DNA from: Symbiodinium natans
Lineage: Eukaryota; Sar; Dinophyceae; Suessiales; Symbiodiniaceae
Length of the DNA: 57,735 nt
Reading direction: 5' to 3'
NCBI GenBank assembly: GCA_905221605.1
Contig: CAJNDS010001114.1
Span: 789,489 to 847,223 of the forward strand
Shown: one piece after another, positions 35,601 through 44,980 of the stretch
Layout of the letters: every line of letters begins with the position of its first letter
How positions within the stretch are numbered: the first letter of the stretch is position 1
The notes under the pieces: generated by a model
What the model was told of the DNA's origin: nothing
The model's database searches: none
What the model saw: the letters and a program-made list of their open reading frames with translations, nothing else
Position numbers and translations under genes: made by a program

Positions 35601-38600
35601 TATGTCGCCCGTGTACCCAGCAGGGGCTTTGATCTACAACAAGCCACCGAAGCCTGTCATCGTCAAGCCCTCAGGAGCTCTGTGGTTCAGGGTTCAAGGA
35701 TTGTGATTTTAAAAAACTAGACACCGATTATCCCGAAAAGCAATCAGAGCGAAGATATCAACTGACACGTATAGTTGGTTGTGTTGTCAGTGCGGTGATC
35801 GTGGTGCCGTGGTGTGGTGTAGTAGGCTAGAAGTAGATCGGTAGTGTAGTGTCAATGCGGTGTCGAGCGCGAAACGGAAAGAAGATGGAAGTTAATAGGG
35901 TAGAGAAGCGGTGTAGCTGAGGTGATGGTAGTGGGGTGATGGTACTGTGGTGATGATAGTGTGGTGGTATACTTGGGGCATTTTCAGACAGCGACTCGGC
36001 ACGTCCTTTTTCCGTGGCAAGTCCTTCAGCAAACTGTCATTGTCAACGAGTAAGCGCGCATGGACAGAAAGCGTCTCAACGCTACGACATCGCCTGGCAG
36101 AATGGAACATGCACCTGGGAGTTGGAGCGTGCGGGTTGGCTCACGGGTTCATGCTGAGGGATTTCAAAATTTCGTGTAAGCAAGTTGCTGCAGCATGGCT
36201 GCCAAGCTGAGCAAGGGCACCAGGTCCATTGGCCGACGCTGCCCTCGCCTGGCTTGGGTTTAGGATCTGGGCCTTTGCGATGTACGGACACCCGGATTGA
36301 CAATTCGACATATTAGGGTAAAGACTTATACGTCTGTGCTTTTGGAATGCGCAAAGCCCATGGGGCTTAGAATTCAAAGTAGCTAGGTAAAGACTTACAC
36401 TCCCACCCTAGCTTCGTTCCAAAGCCTGGCGCCTAGGCCCAGGACAAGAGCTGGCAGCAGGTGGACGTCCGGAGTCTCAGCCTTTGTTAAGGTTAGGTGT
36501 TCAGGGGCGACCGCACCGCCAAGCGAACTTGAACTACTGCCTCTCAGACCATGCCCTATTGTGAAGTAGACGTGCGCTCACACTTTACTCGGCGGCTCGT
36601 CAGATTCCTGCTTCTTACCGCACGTCTCCTAAATAGCTATCAAGCTCCTGTTGGTTCAGTACTACAAGACCTGTTGCATTTGCACCTGTACACTTGCCAC
36701 AAACCTAATGAATGGAACTGGTAATAAGCTGCGAATAGTGTCGGCGTGATTGCCGTGACTATTGTCTGTGGCTCGATCATGCTACGACTCTCTTCCCAAA
36801 TGCTTTGCCACCCACACGCTGGGACCCCCAGCCCTCACACAGGAAAGTGAGTGCCTGAACCCAAATACCATGCGGGTTCGTAAGCCCTGATTGAGCTAGT
36901 ATGGGGGGTTTTACGAAAATAAGACCCCTAGCATAAACCTCCCCAAATAGTAGGATTGTGCCCACATGAAGCACCCTCAATGTCGGAAGCCCCCCCCAAT
37001 GGAAGCATCGGAAGCTCTGCTTTGCTGATCCCAGGTGGCGAGCTGGGTGAAGTCCTCCAAGGGCCAGCCGGACTTAGTCCTCGGTCTCCGAGGCCGATCC
37101 TTGAGGTGGTTGGGTTGAAGGGTGGAAGGGTTCAAGGGTGGCAGGGTTGCAGGGGTTGAAGGGTTGCAGGGGTTGAAGGGTTGCAGGGGTTGAAGGGTTG
37201 CAGGGTGGGAGCGATTTCGGGTTTTGACAGTTCACCTTTTGGGGCCTGGGGCCTTGAAGTCTCAGACTTTCAGGGCTAAAGGGGAGACCCGTGGATGTCG
37301 AGTGTAGTGCTTCGTGCCTTGCCCCCGAACAGTTTTTGGAGTTCGAGGGCGCTTGTATTCTGTGGAGCCCAATTTCCATCAGGGGTACGAAGTCAGAGGA
37401 GTTTAGGACTGTTAGGTGCCCCGGAGGTTTGAGAATCAGTGGACTCTAGGCTGCCAGGGCTGCCAGGGCTGCCAGGGCTGCCGGGTTCATAGAGTTCGGT
37501 GGGTTCAAATCCTTAAACGCGCGCAGGCCCTGACACAAAGACCCGCACTAGATCCCGGGTACAGACTTTTGGTCATCCCCGACCTCCCAATACTGTCCGA
37601 AGGCATTCTTGTGTCACCCCCAATCTTGATGAGATGCAGAAGTTTGGGCATCAAGCTTTCTTAGGGTGCTCTTCAGAAAATGCTTTGAGGACCACAAGGC
37701 TAATTTTTCTTAGATCCAAGAAACTTTCCGCCCCTAAGATGGTCTCAATCGTCAAGAGTAAGCCGCATCCAAAGAACACGCAGCATAAGCCAAAACATGG
37801 ACGCAGAGCGAGCGTGCGAAGACATAAGCACGGAGTAAGAAGCACGGCCAAGAAAAAAGTAAAGAGAGAAAAGCAAACGAAGAGGCGGCAGCGAACAGCC
37901 GACAGAATGGATGGCAGAGAGGGCGAGGAAAGCCTCAGAATTGGGACAAGGCACGCCGAAAGCGCGAGAAAGAGCAGTGAAAGTGAAGGGGGATGGCGGC
38001 AACAGGTTGGGGCTTTGCGTGTGATCTCGTTTGCCCTAGGTGTGTGGTGCACGAGGGCAACCTATGCCCAATGTTCGAGCACCTGTTTGTAGAGGCAGTC
38101 ATAAGTTGCAACGCTAACCTGCGTGTGTATCGGGGGGAAGGCGGGCAAAACTTCGTTGCAACTTGCCGTTGCGGCGGCTAACGTAGAAGTTTGTACTGGG
38201 TAGGCCGAAAGAGGATGGACATCATGCGAAAGAGAGCCAAAGCGAGCGAGAGAGAGACAGAGAGATGCAATAAGCAATGACAAAGGAAGGACAGGAAGGA
38301 AGAGGCGAACTCAACAACAAGCTCAGGGAAGCGCATCAACACGCATTTTTAGGCATAGAAAAACTTTGCAAACTTTCCTGACGCATGAGAAGCAGGGGAC
38401 CCTCCAGGTGTTAACTTTGGCGGAGGTGCTGCGATTGAGCAATGCTTACTCGCATGTCGTGAGGCCCAAGACCGGCGAAGACATCTTGGCTGACCAAAAT
38501 ATCGGGGCTGACTAAACTGTGGCGCGATGGGGGACGTTGCCACACCTCAAGAGGAGTGCGAGAACCAGCCTCTTGAGGGACGCGCCGATGCAAGCAGAGC

Positions 38601-41600
38601 CGCCCGAAACCCTGGAGGATTCGGACGTGCCATACAGCAACCCCCAAAAAGTTGGAACATCCTTATCTCCATACCCCACAAGGCATACTAAAGGGAATCC
38701 CAGCTCTAATCATCCTTAAACCATGTTCCAACTTTCTGGAGTTTACTGTACAGCAACCCCTTTAGGCTCCCAATACCCCTTTCGAAGATTGGAGAGAGCA
38801 TGTTTCCTTTGCATCGTCGTAGCTTTGTCATTGCTCCCCCTCCAACCCCGCGAAGAGCGCCCTGCTACACACATCATTGCATTTGGGTCTTCCTCATCAT
38901 AAAGTAACCAAGAAGCCATGATGCGGAACTGATCCTCAAGCCGTTTTTGATCTCGACATGGAAGGTTGTCGTTTGGTCCCCCACCGGCTGCAAAGAAAGG
39001 ATGCTTGTTTACGTCAAACATGCACGTCGCTTTTGGGTCGAGGTCTTCGAAGCTTTGATTGCTGTTTTTTCTCGATGAGCCCTCGAAAGAGGGAGTACAA
39101 TGGCGAATGTCCGACGCATGCCCCGAACTTTTTCAGCCAAGGGCGTTTGGTTGTCCCACTTCGTAAGCTCTAAACCCGAAACCCCCAAACCTCAACCCTC
39201 ATTCCTTTTCTTTCAAGCGGAGCCCCAGAAGCTCCAAACTCCTCGATACTTTGTTAGCACTGCTAAGACCCTGGGCTCTGAGCCACCCCCCCACAGGCGA
39301 ACCATACTTCCTTCTGCCGGGGAAGGCCCCCTGTGGGCACAAGGGAAGGGAAGACAGAGACCTGCAAGGGTTCAGCGTTGGCGGTTTTTTGGGTTTAGGG
39401 GTGTCGGGTTTAGGGTTTAGGGTTCTCCAACTATTGATTCTTCTACTTCGTGCTTTGTTGCCCTCCGGGCTACGTGGCTCTCCGCCTGGCCGGCTTAAAC
39501 ATCGGGTTTAGTTCCACGCGCCTCGTGGCCCCCCCCCCCGCTCTTTGCCTGTTCCTGGCTGCCATTGCCTCGCTTGTTATCTGCTAAACTATGCCGCACC
39601 CATGTCATCCATGGCATCCACTTGTGGAGGGTCCCATGATGATAGCGGCCGTGTAAGAGGCTGGGTGGGGAGTCGGTTTACACATATTCTAACCACTCCC
39701 GCCACAGTCTCACGCAGGTTTTGGCACTAAAGTCACTTAAGGGCATTTTTCTATTTGTGTTGTCCGAAGTCCCGCTACCACTTGGTTACTGTTTTGCTTG
39801 CCGCATCACGCTCACTGCCTTGCCTGTCGGCCGGGGAAGTGTTGACTTGATGGCTCATGGCTTCGTTAAGGCTTAGAGGTTCGGGATCCTGAGTTCAACT
39901 TAAGAAAAGAGTTAGTTCACCTTACGCACCCTTTGTGGTGCTATGGAGCTTGGGAGTTCTGGATCTTGGGGGTGTGAGTCCGGGACTTGCGTATCCGACG
40001 CTGTTTCCTTGGGGCAACCGATGATCTTGGGCCAAAAGCATCTCCTTCAAAGGCAGGCCTCCGAACCCCTGCGTCTGCAGCCCCGAAGCCTGCAAGCCAC
40101 AACTGCTGAAGTCTCAAGTCCTCAATCCCTCAACCTCAAGCATCCTCTAATCTTACGGACCGCCTAAACCCTAACCCCTAACCCCTAACCCCTAAACCCT
40201 AAACCCTAAACCCTAATCTCTGAATGGCAGCCAGGATGGAGGCGCGATCCGAAACTTTGCCCTCAAAGCAGAGCCCGGTGGCTGCAAGATGCGGTTGTGG
40301 GGTTTGGGGCTTTTAGGGCTCAATTTGGGTTTAGGGTTTGGGGTTTGGGGTTTGGGGTTTAGGGTTTAGGGTTTCGGGTTTAGGGAAACCTCAATGGCTT
40401 CAAGGCAAGCAAGTATGAAGCCTGATTCCATAAATTTGTTTGGTTGGAAGGATGTAACAAGCGGGTTTGGGTGCATTTCTTTTCAAGGACGTCTTGCGCA
40501 ATTTGCGCAACAGTAGTTACCTCCAGGATTTCCAAATGACATGGGGTCGAAATCTAGCTTGAATGTTGGCTTGGGCCGGGGGTCGGTCGTCTGACCGAAC
40601 CTGCCGATCTTCAAAACTTGGAGTTTTACGCTGCGCAGGGCGTCGACCGTCGTAAACGAAGCGCACCCCCCCCTACCCTCTAAACCTGAAACCCTAAACC
40701 CTGAACCCTTGTCACGGCTGCCACACTCCACACTCTCACTTGCCGAGTGTTTTCTTTGTTGTGTTCCCCCGCATCCCCGCTCGCGCGGAAGGAGCGGAGA
40801 AACTTATTACACGGGCCCCAAAACCGTACTGTAAATTATGCATGAAGGCCACTATATTACAAAAAAAGCCCTCCTCTGCTCTTCACCGAGTCTTTTGTTG
40901 TTGTTCTCCCGTGTCCTCGATAGAAGAGCATACAATGAAATGTCCCTCCCGCCCATGTTTTTTTGCTGTGAGTACGGAACACACAAAAAGTGACCTCCCT
41001 CTCACCGTGCTTTATCTTTTTGTGTGCTCCCACTCTGCCCGGACCCAGCCCTGCTGCGTGAGCGGAACAAAAACGATCACACACGTAGACGGTGCGGGTA
41101 CGGAAGAAAGGGGCGGAACCAAAACAAGCACACTTCCACTTGCACTGACACTTACACTTGCACTTGCACTTGTACTTGCACTTGTGCACTTGTGCACCTT
41201 GCACTTGCATTTACACTTGCGCTTCTACTTCCACTTGCACTTGCACTTGCACTTACATGAGGGTTTGTTCCTCCTTGATACAGACTACAATCATGAGCTT
41301 AATCCGAAAGCCGAATGAGCATGGTGCCGTAGCCCGCCCGAAGCCAAGCGCTTTGGCATCACGGGGGTCTTTGCCAGATGGCCGCTGCGAGGGGGTTGAG
41401 GGTTTCGGGACAAGCTCAGGGTTTCCTGTCTAGGAATTTTGGAGTTTGTAGGTTTAGGGTTTAGGGCCTGTTGGGCTTAGGCGTGAAGTAGTTTAGGGGC
41501 TTGTAGGATTCTAGAACTTGTCCAAATCCAGCGGCTACACAGTGAATAATCGTGCTGTCGGAAAAGAGCTTTGCGCAGACCTTTCAGATCGAGATGCTTG

Positions 41601-44600
41601 CTGCCTCGGGAACACAGGTGTGGATTTTGACCCCCAGCCGTGAACCTTACTTGAACCCTAAAACCCTCACAACAAGTTTTCTTTTTAGTCATGGTATTGG
41701 TGATATTGAGAAGACCCTCTCTAAGTGCGGTGAGATGTGACGCAACCCACGCTCAAAGACCATGTAAGGCTCCAAACGCTGAGCCCTCCAAAGAGGTGTG
41801 TTCCCTTCATGTCAGCGAGAGAGACCGAGGTGCACCCACCTGGGCTGCCTAGCAAGCTGGAGCCGAGTGGGCAACAAGTTTGTGTGCCCCGGAGCTTTTG
41901 AGTTCGGGTTTCGTTGGTTCTGCTGGGGATCGAGGCCTTAGGGTCCCATAGTCTTGCTGCTTAGGGTGCATGACTTGGGTCTTCAGCCCTCAGCCCTCAA
42001 CCTAGGCACCCGATTTTTTTTAATTCGGAAAATCCTTGGTTGCAGGACTCTGCTGGCCGGCTCATTCCTTCTATTGTTTAGGGCACCCGAAGAGGGAGCA
42101 GCATTCTTGAGCTGCACGGCAGGTTTTTTCAATTCGAAAGGGCTTCGGATGCCTAAAAAGCCCGAATCCTCAAGGGACTTCCGGTTTGCTTTTGGGCTTG
42201 TGACTTGGGGGCTTGAGAGTTTGGGATAGTTTGGGGCTTAGGTTTGTTTAAGGAGTCATGAAGGAGGAGCCCCAAACCTCGGACGCGAAGGCCCGCAATC
42301 CCCCCTGAGTGTTCTGACAGCATGTAGGGCGCGCAGGCTCTCGCCCTAAACTCGAAAGCGTACTGTAAGTCCCAGGTCGAATACCTGCAAATCTTATCCG
42401 AAGCCTTCAGCCCCAAACCCTAAGCCCCAAACTCGAAAGTCAGCCTCCTAAACCCTAAACCCTAAACCCTAAACCCTAAACCCTAAACCCTAAACCCTAA
42501 ACCCTAAACCCTAAACCCTAAACCCTAAACCCTAAACCCTAAACCCCTAACTCCAAACCGCAGACAGTGGCTGGCCAGGTGCCCTTGCCATGGCTCGCAG
42601 TACGATGAGAACGGCTCCGTGCTGAAGGGGCCGGGGCGCCTGGAGAGTCTGAAGGGTTTCAGAGTTTAGGGGGTTTAGGGGTTTAGGGTTTAGGGTTTGG
42701 GGTTTGGGGTTTGGGGTTTAGGGTTTAGGGTTCCAGGGTTTAGGGTTTCAGGGTTCAGGGTTTAGGGTTCAGGGTTTTAGGGTTTTTTGGGGGGTTTCGG
42801 GGTGTGGGATGTAGGTCCTTTAGGGTTTAGGAGTTGTTAAGAAGGCAAGCCCAAGTGTCCTGAGTCTAAACGAACGAGGCGTCAGCCGGCGTGCAGCCGT
42901 AGGGTGTTTTGGAGTGTCTTCGGGACTTGTTTGGGGATTCGGGTTTAGGACCGGGAGAGTGGCCGGATCAGCCTCGAAACCCCGAAACTCCAAGCTGTGA
43001 AGCCCCAAACCGCAGGTGCCGCAAGTGTACCAAAGGGTTGATGGTTTTTGGGTTTCCGGGCTTCGGGGTTTTCAGACCTTTCAGGGGTTGCAGGGTGTTA
43101 GGGAGGGTCTAGGGCCACGCTGAGGGCTCAGGGCTTGGATTCCCTAACACAGCCTCCGCTTGTTCCCAACAAAAGGCCGGCCCCCCAAAGCTTGGCCTTG
43201 GCGCACGTGGAGCTGACGGAGACCCAGCAGGTCCTTGGATGAACTACGTAGGATTTAGGGTTTAGGGTTTCGGGTTTCGAAAGTGTTTTGTGAAATTCAG
43301 GATTTTCGAGGGTTCAGGGGGTTTTGCTGTTGGAGGGTCTGACTCCTACGTGTTTAGGGTTTGAAGGGTTGAGGCTTTTCTCAAGCTTCCAGCGGGTTTG
43401 GCGGTGTTAGGGTGTTTTTTCGGGGCTAGAGGGATGTCGACGGTTTCGGGCTTTGTAGCTTCCTAGTTCGGCCTCTCTAGAATCAAAACCACCAAAACCC
43501 TAACCCTAAACCCCACAACGGGCATTTTGGGTTTCAGGCTCTGGGGTCGGGTCGAGGAGTTGGGGCTCTGGATGGGCCTTGGGTTCGAGGGTCAAGGGAT
43601 GCCTGGCACTTGTGTTTGGCTCATTGCAGAACAATCCGCCCAGGACCCAATCTCTCTGACCCCTCCCAGGGTTGTGTCGGAGGTCTCAGTCGAATCGTAG
43701 AAGACGCAGAAGCTTGCCGAGCACAGCCAACTCAGGCAGGAAGTACACCCATTTAGTCTTGAAGCACGTCGTCTGCACAGCCTGCACAGCTGGCACAGCT
43801 GGCACAGCCTGCACAGCCTGCACATAAAGCGGCGACAGTCCGGCGCCGTGTGAAGGACCTCGATGCTCGGCGAATCGTCGAATCTTTTCCTCGCTCCCTC
43901 CCACTTCCGCTTGTCGGCTCACCTCATGGCGCGAGTTGGACCAGCACCCTGGTCAGCGCCGGAGGAGCTAGCTTCTGCGGCGTGTGCCCCAAAGCAAAGC
44001 AGCTAAGCCCACAGCTAAACCGCAAAGCCTTCAACAGCTAAGCCCTCAGGGCTTGGGCTCAACAATTTTGGGCGCTAGCTAAAGCCCGAGCCCCATGGTA
44101 CATGTCTTAAGCACCAGGTTCGGCTGGTGCCGTGGACGGAAGAGGACTGGCTCTGCGGCTCTTGTTCGTTGGGAAGAAGTGTGTTGAAAACGTGTTCGGA
44201 CCAAAGTTGAACCCATCGAGCCTAACCTCCAATCCCACGAGCTCCATGAGGGTTCTGCACCGCCCAAGTGTGAGGGACCAAGGGCAGGTAAATCCAACTA
44301 CTGATGGCTAAGTCCTCAATCCGACGCCTGAAACAGCCCCGACACTTGGGACCTCCGTAGCCTCGAGCCTCAGCTCTTCGTATGAGGACTTCCGCGACGG
44401 CTCCAGCCCTTGGCCGGGGGCCGGGACGAGAGTTTGCTGAGGGACTGCGCAGGGTTGAGGGTTTAGTGCAAAGAGGCTTTTGGGAGGATCCGGGGCTTGA
44501 CTGTTTCAGGGCTTCACGAAAGCCTCAGCTCCAAACCTCCAGCTTCGACCCCTCTGACGCCCAAGACTCCTTCAAGCCGGAACGCAGAAAGCTCCTTAGG

Positions 44601-44980
44601 CTGCGCTAGTCTGCGCTCCCAGGGCTGCCGAAAGCCTCCAGCATCCTCAACTTGCGGAGCTTTTGGGTTCGGCGTTTCGGGTGTGAGCTCTGGGGCTCTG
44701 GGGCCCAGGATCCAAGTTTCGGGTTGAGAGTCAAGGGTTTTAGGGCTCTTCGGGCTTGGAGGTTTCTACTATGTAGAGCTTCAAGGGCCTTCGGCCAACT
44801 GATGTTCCAAAGAGCTGTTGCCAGCAAGCTTGCATTCAACAGAGGTTGAACGGTCGAACGCTTTGGCGTCCTTAGACCCTAAACCCTAAACCCTAAACCC
44901 TAAACCCTAAACCCTAAACCCCAAACCCTAAACCCTCTCCCAAAAGAAGTACCAAGACCGGGCCCAGGTGGTTCGCGTGA
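29982..44980 (+). CDS. Rieske iron-sulfur protein of cytochrome b6f complex (PetC), intron-rich
   Basis: PetC carries the 2Fe-2S cluster that passes electrons from plastoquinol to cytochrome f in the thylakoid membrane. The last nine exons join in frame and give the complete Rieske domain: CTHLGC (box 1), CPCHGSQYDENG (box 2), KGPGRL, LALAHVEL, VPWTEEDFRDGSSPWW and a stop at 44978-44980. The two Cys-His pairs that bind the cluster are all present. Upstream, ASWVKSSKGQPDLVLGLRGE matches the usual start of the lumenal domain. The likely first exon at 29982 encodes a signal peptide, as expected for a plastid protein of a secondary plastid. Exons between 30048 and 37034, including the transmembrane segment, are uncertain. 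Exons are 13-96 bases, and introns in the solid part are 242 to 2204 bases. This gene was easy to miss because no long open frame exists. Confidence 0.85.
30075..30178 (+). repeat. TTTAGGG array after PetC exon 1
   Basis: About 14 heptamers including CTTAGGG variants, beginning about 27 bases after the GC donor at 30048. Confidence 0.9.
30646..30714 (+). CDS. Candidate PetC leader exon
   Basis: Reads EVHPPWMAWEYPAPGNTAPF then DKK, 23 codons in phase 0, between TTAG|G and an AAA|GC donor. It looks protein-like, with GC-rich third positions. If joined to exon 1 it would follow the signal peptide as part of the transit region. No homology recognised. Confidence 0.4.
31063..31130 (-). repeat. 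Dispersed repeat, copy A
   Basis: On the minus strand this segment matches 32386-32440 and 32702-32775 around the shared core CAGACxTCAGCACGAGGG...GCCAA(A/G)TGCATT. The three copies are degenerate. The surrounding DNA (30740-31200, 32140-32800) is poorer in GC than the genes, suggesting remains of an older mobile element. Confidence 0.6.
31449..31539 (+). CDS. Candidate PetC leader exon with hydrophobic stretch
   Basis: Begins at CCAG|GTC and reads VGGRFNLIRGRPDGY, then SAAAVAGFGAFALLDG before a GC donor. The phase matches the exon at 30646. The basic stretch followed by a hydrophobic one could be the end of a transit peptide or the single membrane span of PetC. The junction to the next exon is not resolved. 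Confidence 0.4.
31810..31965 (+). pseudogene. Mitochondrial cytochrome b (cob)-like fragment in nuclear DNA
   Basis: An AT-rich island, sharply different from its GC-rich neighbours, reads LRYLHSNGVSFIFLLYFF. This is the cytochrome b heme-ligand helix (R-Y-x-H-x-N-G-x-S) as found in dinoflagellate mitochondria. After a frameshift near 31888 another frame reads STWFFGIIIYFFLMG, the next transmembrane helix. The fragment has no start, is frameshifted and stops matching after about 150 bases. It is best explained as a nuclear insertion of mitochondrial DNA. It lies in what would be a PetC intron. The call rests on motif recognition, not on an alignment. Confidence 0.62.
32031..32275 (+). pseudogene. 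Degenerate coding-like segment of unknown origin
   Basis: One frame reads SEFLEFHDSRFTWPGFSKFP. One base out of frame, it continues as MRDLFKVSFVAVGLEKASPY, then EEYIKSTSDGRLAPAGFVFG. Both halves look like one protein broken by a single-base frameshift near 32096. I do not recognise the family. It lies just downstream of the cob-like fragment and may have arrived with it, or may be a decayed exon or retrocopy. Confidence 0.35.
32386..32440 (+). repeat. Dispersed repeat, copy B
   Basis: Contains CAGACTTCAGCACGAGGGAA followed by GCCAAATGCATT. Matches the minus strand of 31063-31130 and the plus strand of 32702-32775. Confidence 0.6.
32631..32697. repeat. TA microsatellite
   Basis: Runs of TATATA and AAATATAA, unusual in this GC-rich window. 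It creates IYIYIY frames that are not genes. Confidence 0.9.
32702..32775 (+). repeat. Dispersed repeat, copy C
   Basis: Contains TCCAGACTTTCATCAAGAGG, then GGAAACC and GCCAAATGCATTTTGG. Third member of the family at 31063 and 32386. Confidence 0.55.
32776..34599. other. Intron-like region of the PetC locus
   Basis: Mostly degenerate GGGTTT and CCCTAAA heptamers, with CCCTAAA runs near 33478-33520. Weak exon candidates are VQGQNSADE at 33664 (after ACAG|G) and VGQYGHIWQLVCANN starting near 34498 (after ACAG|G). Neither could be joined with confidence. Confidence 0.35.
34600..34695 (+). CDS. Candidate exon, unassigned
   Basis: Thirty-two codons in phase 0, from CCTAG|GGG to an AAG|GC donor, reading GQRMGLAQSFPDPNPGPNAR then NAEVTTLLVWQK. 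Codon use and splice flanks look real. It may be an upstream PetC exon or part of a nested or different gene. No family recognised. Confidence 0.35.
34996..35083 (+). repeat. TTTAGGG-type array
   Basis: Degenerate TTTAGGG and TTCAGGG heptamers downstream of the candidate exon at 34600. Confidence 0.8.
35541..35667 (+). CDS. Candidate proline-rich exon, unassigned
   Basis: After ATGGAG|G one frame reads PWTHVAGVLWNPQPHTPVQP, then MSPVYPAGALIYNKPPKPVI. The frame is uncertain, because other frames are also open. If it belongs to PetC it would lie in the hinge between membrane span and lumenal domain. Confidence 0.3.
35668..37034. other. Intron-like region before the PetC lumenal exons
   Basis: GTG- and GATGGTAG-rich sequence near 35770-35970 and otherwise little structure. 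One weak exon candidate lies at about 36191-36249 (MAAKLSKGTRSIGRR) and could precede the exon at 37035. Confidence 0.3.
37035..37092 (+). CDS. PetC exon: start of the lumenal Rieske domain
   Basis: Reads VASWVKSSKGQPDLVLGLR from CCCAG|GTG to a GC donor (CGAG|GCCGAT), ending in phase 1. It matches the W-L-K-x-H ... L-V-x-G-L-K-G stretch at the start of the PetC lumenal domain. Confidence 0.75.
37128..37206 (+). repeat. GGGTTGCAG / GGGTTGAAG minisatellite
   Basis: A 17-18 base unit GGTTGCAGGGGTTGAAG is repeated about four times shortly after the donor at 37093. Its GGGTTG heptamers resemble the G-rich heptamers found at the 5' ends of other introns. Confidence 0.85.
37448..37484 (+). repeat. 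9-base minisatellite GCTGCCAGG
   Basis: Four tandem copies of GCTGCCAGG inside the 2.2 kb intron 37093-39296. Confidence 0.85.
38633..38760. mobile_element. MITE-like element with inverted and flanking direct repeats
   Basis: A 13-base perfect inverted repeat, AAAGTTGGAACAT (38648-38660) and ATGTTCCAACTTT (38723-38735), is enclosed by a 12-base direct repeat, TACAGCAACCCC, at 38633-38644 and 38749-38760. This is the classic layout of a small non-autonomous DNA transposon with target site duplication, although 13 bases separate the right inverted repeat from the right direct repeat. It lies inside a PetC intron and has no coding capacity. Confidence 0.6.
39297..39325 (+). CDS. PetC exon (EPYFLLPGK)
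   Basis: From CACAG|GC to an AAG|GC donor. With the split codon it reads GEPYFLLPGK, equivalent to the G-D-P-T-Y-L-I-V strand of PetC. Only 29 bases long. Confidence 0.7.
39393..39422 (+). repeat. TTTAGGG array after a PetC exon
   Basis: Four heptamers about 70 bases downstream of the GC donor at 39326. Confidence 0.85.
40166..40214 (+). repeat. CCCTAAA array before a PetC exon
   Basis: About seven heptamers, CCCTAACC and CCCTAAA, ending about 20 bases before the acceptor of the exon at 40235. Complementary to the TTTAGGG run at the other end of the same intron (39393-39422). Confidence 0.9.
40235..40272 (+). CDS. PetC exon (DGGAIRNFALKAE)
   Basis: From CCAG|GAT to a GC donor in phase 2. 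Equivalent to the D-x-x-I-A-x-F-G-L-N-A-V stretch just before Rieske box 1. Confidence 0.78.
40328..40386 (+). repeat. TTTAGGG / TTTGGGG array after a PetC exon
   Basis: About eight heptamers starting about 55 bases after the donor at 40273. Confidence 0.9.
41133..41257 (+). repeat. ACTTGC hexamer array
   Basis: About 20 degenerate copies of CACTTG/ACTTGC in a PetC intron. It makes the long leucine/histidine-rich frame 40740-41318, which I do not consider a gene. Confidence 0.9.
41830..41883 (+). CDS. PetC exon: Rieske box 1 (CTHLGC)
   Basis: Starts in the split codon for E and reads CTHLGCLASWSRVGNKFV. CTHLGC supplies one cysteine and one histidine ligand of the 2Fe-2S cluster and the disulfide cysteine. 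The donor is GT (TTTGT|GTGCCC), and the intron is 695 bases. Confidence 0.88.
42446..42547 (+). repeat. CCCTAAA array before PetC box 2 exon
   Basis: Fourteen near-perfect CCCTAAA heptamers, ending 31 bases before the exon at 42579. Confidence 0.95.
42579..42644 (+). CDS. PetC exon: Rieske box 2 (CPCHGS)
   Basis: From GGCCAG|G it reads CPCHGSQYDENGSVLKGPGR then L. CPCHGS supplies the second cysteine and histidine ligands, and the following Q-Y-D-E-N-G and K-G-P are typical of b6f Rieske proteins rather than mitochondrial ones. The best in-frame donor is GA (GA|GAGTCT). Confidence 0.9.
42658..42800 (+). repeat. TTTAGGG array after PetC box 2 exon
   Basis: About 17 heptamers with TTTGGGG and TTCAGGG variants, starting about 15 bases after the donor. 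Together with 42446-42547 it brackets the exon: C-rich before, G-rich after. Confidence 0.92.
43191..43230 (+). CDS. PetC exon (LALAHVELTETQQ)
   Basis: Equivalent to the L-A-L-A-H strand after the Rieske boxes. Acceptor CAAAG|C is a non-G exception. Donor GT (CAGCAG|GTCCTT). Confidence 0.82.
43255..43280 (+). repeat. TTTAGGG run after a PetC exon
   Basis: Three to four heptamers about 25 bases after the donor at 43231. Confidence 0.8.
44118..44144 (+). CDS. PetC exon (VRLVPWTEE)
   Basis: From ACCAG|GTT to a GA donor (GAAGAG|GACTGG). Equivalent to the V-x-F-V-P-W-x-E-x-D strand. Confidence 0.8.
44387..44412 (+). CDS. PetC exon (DFRDGSSPW)
   Basis: From ATGAG|GAC to a GC donor (CCTTG|GCCGGG). 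Equivalent to the D-F-R-x-G-x-x-P-W end of PetC. Confidence 0.82.
44874..44937 (+). repeat. CCCTAAA array before the last PetC exon
   Basis: About nine heptamers, ending about 30 bases before the final acceptor. Confidence 0.95.
44968..44980 (+). CDS. PetC terminal micro-exon
   Basis: After GCCCAG|G the 13 bases complete a tryptophan codon and add W, F, A and the stop TGA, giving the ending P-W-W-F-A. A PWW ending is characteristic of PetC, which supports this tiny exon strongly. Confidence 0.75.

Noticed and set aside
37634-38092. 152-codon basic open frame
   Set aside because: Lysine/arginine-rich and without a recognisable domain. It lies inside the PetC intron 37093-39296 and is overlapped by a 133-codon frame on the other strand.
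40740-41318. 192-codon open frame rich in leucine and histidine
   Set aside because: Its second half is the ACTTGC hexamer array and its first half resembles no protein. It lies within a PetC intron.
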